From Euonymus europaeus (taxonomy: Eukaryota; Streptophyta; Magnoliopsida; Celastrales; Celastraceae): DNA of 64,000 nt. The stretch is taken from the NCBI GenBank assembly GCA_963580455.1, contig OY756969.1, positions 21,052,760-21,116,759 of the forward strand, written 5' to 3'. This document shows, in pieces, positions 59,007 to 64,000 of this stretch (within the stretch, counting starts at the first letter, position 1; each line of letters opens with the position of its first letter). A program made the position numbers and the translations under genes. The notes under the pieces are model-generated. The model was given only the letters and a program-made list of their open reading frames with translations, searched no databases and was not told the DNA's origin.

Positions 59007-60598
59007 TGTTTCTCTTACGGGCAAGAAATCTAGCAAATTAAGAATAAAATTCTTGTTTAAAACATTCAAGGGTGAATGATTAACACATATAAAGGTGAAG
59101 GAAGATTGATTAAGACATACAAAGGTGGTGTAGAAATATGGCTTTATCTTCCTTTGAGTTGGAGACTGAGAGAGATAGAGATGGATGGAGACTCAAGATT
59201 TTGTGGTTCAGTTACTTAATTCTTGTTCGTTGAACATATGATCATTTATATGGAGAGTAGATAAGCACAAACACGTCCATCTATACAAATAGGAAATAAA
59301 AAGGAAATGTCGTTCTTGCTGTTTTCTTCTACATTTATGAGGGAGAGAAACCAATTTTCATTTGCATCCTTTCTATTTAGAACTTTTTACCTACTAATTT
59401 TTTAAAAAGTTTTCATATTTTGATAATGTAATTGGGTCATTTATTTTTATTGAAAGTTTGTAAGTTTTTTTAGCGCCATTATTTAAATGTTCGGTATTCT
59501 CGACGTTTGATAATTCATACCGTTGTAAGCTAGTAACGTCGTAAACTAATAGAGTTTTTATGTAGCGTGAGTTATTTGAAAATTCGGTACTTTTGGTTAT
59601 TGAAATGTTCGGTATTCTTGGCATTTGGTAATTTCATAACGTTCGTAAATTAGTTGAGTTCATTTGACACGGTAATTAAAATATCCAATATTCAAAAATT
59701 TGGTAATTTTGTAATATCGATAATAAATAATAAATTAATTACTGAGTTCATCTAGAGCCAATTAAGTTTGTTTAGCAAAATTATTTGAATATTTTATATA
59801 TTCTTGAAATTTTATAATTTTGAAAATGAATAAAAATGTGAGTTGGCATATCCTCATTTTCTTTTAAAATTTAGTAATAATATTGAAACAATTTTTCGAC
59901 ACTCAAGGGGTGGTGTATCAATAAGTAAATAATGATTCTATCACAAGAAACATATATCTCAATATTAGGGTTTTGAGATAACTAGTTATTCATTATTTAC
60001 TATAAATTGGTGTTAAACCAAAAGCTTTCGACAAAATTGGACATGATTTTATTGGAAAGAGTTATTTGTCTGATGAAAAATGCTTGCATACTCAATTTAA
60101 AAGTATTTATGGTAACCCAATCCTACAAAGCATGTCGCATGTGATTGTCAGGTAGGATTTTTTTGAATTTTGAAAAAACATGTGATTATTTTTAAATTTC
60201 TCTCTTTTCTTTTATTCAAAATTTAAAAATCAAATACTCTATTTTAGATTTTCCGCTTTTCTCCTCTTCTCTCCATAAGTTTTTCTCTCTATATATAGAG
60301 GACTAACAACTGCAATTACACTATTTTCTTGCCCTAGAGAGCTCCATTACACATTAATTATATTCCTTTCTCCCATACAGATTTGCAATTACATATTTTT
60401 ACCCTATAGACATGCGATTACATTGTTTCACATTGTTTTTTGCCACACAAATGCACGGTATGTCAAACACTTTGTAGTTTGTATATATTCAAAATATTTA
60501 CCAAATATTAATAGATTCATGCACGCAAGCATTAATACATATTTATTTGTAAACCAAATGAATCAGGTAAATAGCACAATATGTATTGAGAGGAATAA
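59007..60598. other. RING1 upstream region and AT-rich repeats
   Basis: The first ~250 bp is the RING1 5' UTR/promoter (minus strand). At 59480-59760 a degenerate ~110-bp tandem repeat carries AAATGTTCGGTATTCT-GACG-TTGATAATT words. No gene is seen. Confidence 0.5.
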
Positions 60599-60936
60599 TG
60601 AGGTTCTGATTTTTGAGGTTCAAAATATTTAAAAAAAATTAAATAATAGTTGTATTTTGATTGATTTTATAAATCTAACGATATATTTTTTGTTCAAAAC
60701 AAAAACCTAATTCAACATGAAAAAAAAATGAAAATTTCAGGTCGTCGTCGGATATAAAGTCAAATCATTTGATGTTTTAATCACGATAAATTTGATTTTT
60801 GTTTTGAACAAAAAATATATAGTTGAATTCAAAAAAATCGATCAAAATACAACTATAGTTTTTTTATATATTTTTAAAAATATTTTGGACCTCTTAAATT
60901 AAGACCTCTTTTTAATACCTCATTTTAGAACCTCAC
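60599..60936. mobile_element. MITE with GAGGTTCT ends
   Basis: The left end (TGAGGTTCTGATTTTTGAGG) faces the right end (CCTCATTTTAGAACCTCA). The inner arms match too: TAGTTGTATTTTGATTGATT on the left, AATCGATCAAAATACAACTA on the right, and TTTTTTGTTCAAAACAAAAA facing TTTTTGTTTTGAACAAAAAA. The centre is a short GTCGTCGTCGG loop. No ORF. Confidence 0.85.
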
Positions 60937-63934
60937 AAAAACAATTATATTCCTCTATGTATAGATTCAAAACATTTACCAAGAACTAGTAGATTCATGA
61001 ACGCGAACATTAACAACATTATTGATTATCATAACAATATCACAAAAAAATACAAATTATATATCTATTCATGCACAAAAAACCTAAGGTTTAGGCTCAA
61101 ATATTATTCTCAATTTCTCATTACGAAAGGTGATGAAAATTGATCGTGCGATGTGACTATTATGGAGTGACGTAAATTCAGTGGCTATTTTCAATGCCAT
61201 AATTAACCAAGAGGAGAATGTAATTTCTGATTTAGCAAATGTTACATTTTTTATCTTATTTTTTATACTTCTATTTTATAGTGATTATTATTATTGTCTA
61301 TGTTTTCAATTATAAGGTTTTTTTTGTTGATAATCCATTTATATGGGCTTCTTATTCTATTTAGTCTTTTAAAAGTCTTTATTGTACAATACATTCTTGA
61401 GTATTTGAATCTTGGTCCAATAAAAATAAATTTAATATTTTAGCTAGTTTAATGACAAGTTTACTCTTTTTATATTCTCATGCACACAACCTTGCCAACA
61501 ACGAAGCCACAAAAATCACGAAGAGACGCTCATAACCACTGAAACTTCTCTCATTCAATCAGGCCAACTCTGACCACTGTTTTGGTAATCAAAGACATCG
61601 TTGAGCTCACAAGAGCAATGACTATGATTCTCCACCAATTTCTAGCCGTATTGGTGAGTTTTGCGAAAATTCTCTGATTTTTTTTGCATAATTTCAAAAA
61701 CTCTTATGAATTATTTTGATAAATTTTGCAAAATCCTCTGATTATCTAAATTTTTGGTTTTTTTTTTAATTTTAAAATATCCTCTAAATTTTTTATAGGA
61801 AATTTAGAGAATTTCTAGTAATAGGGTATAAAGTTTAAGAGTTTATGATTTTAGGTTTTAAAATATTAGAGTTTAGTGTTTAGAGTTTTGAGGTTTAGAA
61901 GATTATAATTTATTATTTAGGATGGTGCATCGCCTAATTCTTGTACATGGTGTAACATCAGAAGCCTTCGCGGGTTGTTTAGAAGGTTAGTCTTGTTTGG
62001 AAAGGTGGAATTTGACAAAGAAAATGGAGTGCTCTACTAGAATATCTTTTTTCGCTTTTAAAAATAGTTTTGAGTATAGTTTTTAGAAACAGTTTTTAGG
62101 AATAAAAACTAATAAAAAAATTCATTTGGTTGGTGTTATTTCACTAAATTTTCAGAAACTGAAAACATTAATTAAAATTGAAATTTATTTGAAATTCAGT
62201 CAAATTAAAATGAAATTAATCAAAATTAAATTCAAATTCAAGTTCTTGGGTCAATACCGGGTCGAGGCGTTCCGGTGTCTCATCTGACCGGAAAAGCACT
62301 GGGTTAGATGCTTCTCATGCCGGAGAGTCCAATGGAGGTGGTGGATGTCACTGACATTGGCCATGGTGGCCGGATCGAGCCTTTTTCTACACAGTGGTCG
62401 AACTCTTCTGAGAGAGATTCCAGGAGCTACGGTTGATGAAACGAGACGAGATTGGTTGGGTTTTCTTGCTCTTAATCTCATTTCAGTCAAGCAAGTTCAG
62501 TATAAGCAACTATGCTCCACCCATGCTCATTCTGGGATGGATTCCTCGGATTGATGTTTTGACTTCCACGATCTACAACCCTTGACATCGAGGTTCCAGG
62601 CTACAACATGGCATACATATATTTAGATGGCTGAAAATTATTCTTGTCAAGATGACATTTTCATCAAAACAGAATGCTTAATGCAAATGCAGTGTTCATT
62701 AAAACAGGTTTGCACTTTTTATTGGATTCCTGCTCATGGTAAAAGTATTGAGCTAAGCACTTTGTGAAAGGAGCTTCAACATATAGATTTGAGTTCACAA
62801 CTTAGATTGAAACTAAGCACCATTGAGATATTAATAAAAAATGTGTAGACCATCTAAAAGCAAAGAAGGCAAATAACTTAGAAGACCAATAATATTAAAT
62901 GAATTCAACAGCCACACTAAAATTAAAGAAACTCTAAACCCTAAACTCATTGAATACCCACCTCAGAACCTTAATTGAAATGCCAAGCCAAAATAGGGGA
63001 ACCCTAAGTCCAATCCTAAATCAATACCCAACTAAGAACCCTAAGCGAATACCCAAGTAAGAACTATGATTTGAACCACAAAACGCTTTAGAAACCCCAA
63101 ATTGTAACAAAGCAAGCAAAACGTAGACAAAAATCGCGACAGAAATCCCAAATCGAAATAGATTCCCAAATTGTCAATTGTAACCCCAATTGAAACAGAG
63201 ACTAAAATCGAAACACAAACCCCAAATCTATGTCGCGTATATGGAAAAAGTAGAAGTGTATGAAAGACGAACCTGTATTTGTAGTCTGCGTCGGAGCTTG
63301 AGGGAGACTACCAATGGAGGACGAAGAGGAAAAGCTGCTATCTGCATTTGCTGCGCACAAAGAGGGCTCCATTTTGTTTGTGCGAGTTTGGTTTAGGGTT
63401 AGGTCACGATCAAGAATGACATGGATTCCATGTGGATTCAATTTTTCTAAAAACAAATATCCACGTGGAACAGTTAACAACCACATCACCAATATTTAAT
63501 ATAAAATGGCTTCAGGGGCTAACGTGACCGTTTTTATAAGTTGAGGGGTCATTTTGACCTGGAAAAAAAATTAAGGACCAAAACGATCCAAAAAGCAAAA
63601 TTGAGGGACATTTCCGATACTTTCCAAAAAAACAAACATAATAGAATTGATTAATCTTTTACTTTTAGAATTGAATACGTGATGCCAAATCGGGCACCGA
63701 GACTTCCCACTTAGACACCGCACTCGCACCACAAACATTTGCATTAATAAGTAGTGGGTGTGCGCGGTCATCTACGTCTTCTCTTCGAAAACTCTCGCTG
63801 TCAAGTGATTCCAAACAAAATTGGATTACTCGAGGGGGTGTTGGGTTACAAGGACACAATAATAATGCTTATTTTGTTGTTTACAGACAGTGATGTAGCA
63901 GTATAGGGAGACAGAGGAGAGCTAACATAGGAAA
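60937..63934. other. Intergenic; carrier gene upstream region at the right
   Basis: AT-rich with no supported gene. The opposed open frames at 62251-62554 overlap and show no family signature. The last ~100 bp is the likely promoter/leader of the gene starting at 63935. A repeat-like end with GGGGTCATTTTGACC lies near 63545-63560. Confidence 0.4.
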
Positions 63935-64000
63935 ATGGAGGAGATTTCCGGTTACCGGGAGTATTTGGCAGGTTTGATCGCCGGCGTTGCCACCGTCGCT
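63935..64000 (+). CDS. Mitochondrial carrier family protein, 5' end only
   Basis: Only 22 codons are inside the window: MEEISGYREYLAGLIAGVAT then VA. The pattern G-Y-x-E-Y-[LV]-A-G-x-x-A-G-x-A-x-V is the first transmembrane segment opening of mitochondrial carriers, and it resembles the basic amino-acid carrier (BAC1-like) start as I recall it. The PX[DE]XX[RK] signature would lie just past the end, so the call is provisional. The start ATG follows a purine-rich leader (AGGGAGACAGAGGAGAGC). Confidence 0.55.
   Translation, partial: MEEISGYREYLAGLIAGVATVA

Noticed and set aside
62251..62554. Opposed open frames upstream of the carrier gene
   Set aside because: They overlap antisense, have no recognisable motif, and neither has splice or promoter context.
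1..64000. CRISPR arrays, operons, phage or plasmid features
   Set aside because: None seen. Every repeat array found is a transposon or satellite type, and gene structure is eukaryotic throughout.

Overview
This is nuclear DNA from a dicot plant. The evidence is GT-AG introns, AT-rich intergenic DNA, plant-only protein families (DYW-class PPR, REM-type B3, DRM1, plant RING1) and dense plant transposons. There is no prokaryotic gene organisation. All spliced models below were built by eye from reading frame, splice signals and recalled family similarity. Six host gene models and the hAT transposase model close with no frame error.

Layout. 1-3.1 kb: a two-domain B3 (REM) gene on the minus strand. 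3.1-15 kb: repeats, namely an AT-rich TIR element, a 396-bp foldback MITE, and a near full-length L1 LINE (7242-13955) whose 5' end is split by a 1342-bp solo LTR. 15.3-18.1 kb: an intron-less DYW-type PPR gene (938 codons). 18.8-22.7 kb: NSL1 (MACPF protein), minus strand, convergent with the PPR gene. 23.1-25.2 kb: a small hAT element and a decayed MULE transposase. 26.6-31.4 kb: RLP4 (malectin-like/LRR receptor-like protein), minus strand. 32.9-38.0 kb: a complete 5.06-kb hAT element with perfect ends, an 8-bp target duplication and a transposase that splices in silico to 724 codons. 38.0-45.6 kb: two near-identical PIF/Harbinger transposase genes head to head in a giant inverted repeat. 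46-48.9 kb: a small conserved-looking ORF, a tRNA-derived SINE and a broken coiled-coil ORF. 50.2-51.2 kb: DRM1. 51.6-56.5 kb: a small hAT element, a ~415-bp tandem array hit by two truncated L1s, and an LTR-like promoter segment. 56.8-59.0 kb: a compact RING1-type Polycomb gene, minus strand. 59-63.9 kb: AT-rich repeats. 63.9 kb to the end: the first codons of a mitochondrial-carrier gene.

The host genes do not form a pathway. NSL1, RLP4 and DRM1 lie in the same order as I recall for Arabidopsis At1g28380, At1g28340 and At1g28330, so the window looks like a conserved gene block inflated by transposons, mostly between RLP4 and DRM1. The most notable items are a candidate new intron made by tandem duplication of an AGGT-bearing exon segment inside the hAT transposase, the ~2-kb inverted Harbinger arms, and nested insertions whose order can be read from intact target duplications. 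I saw no undescribed biochemical system.
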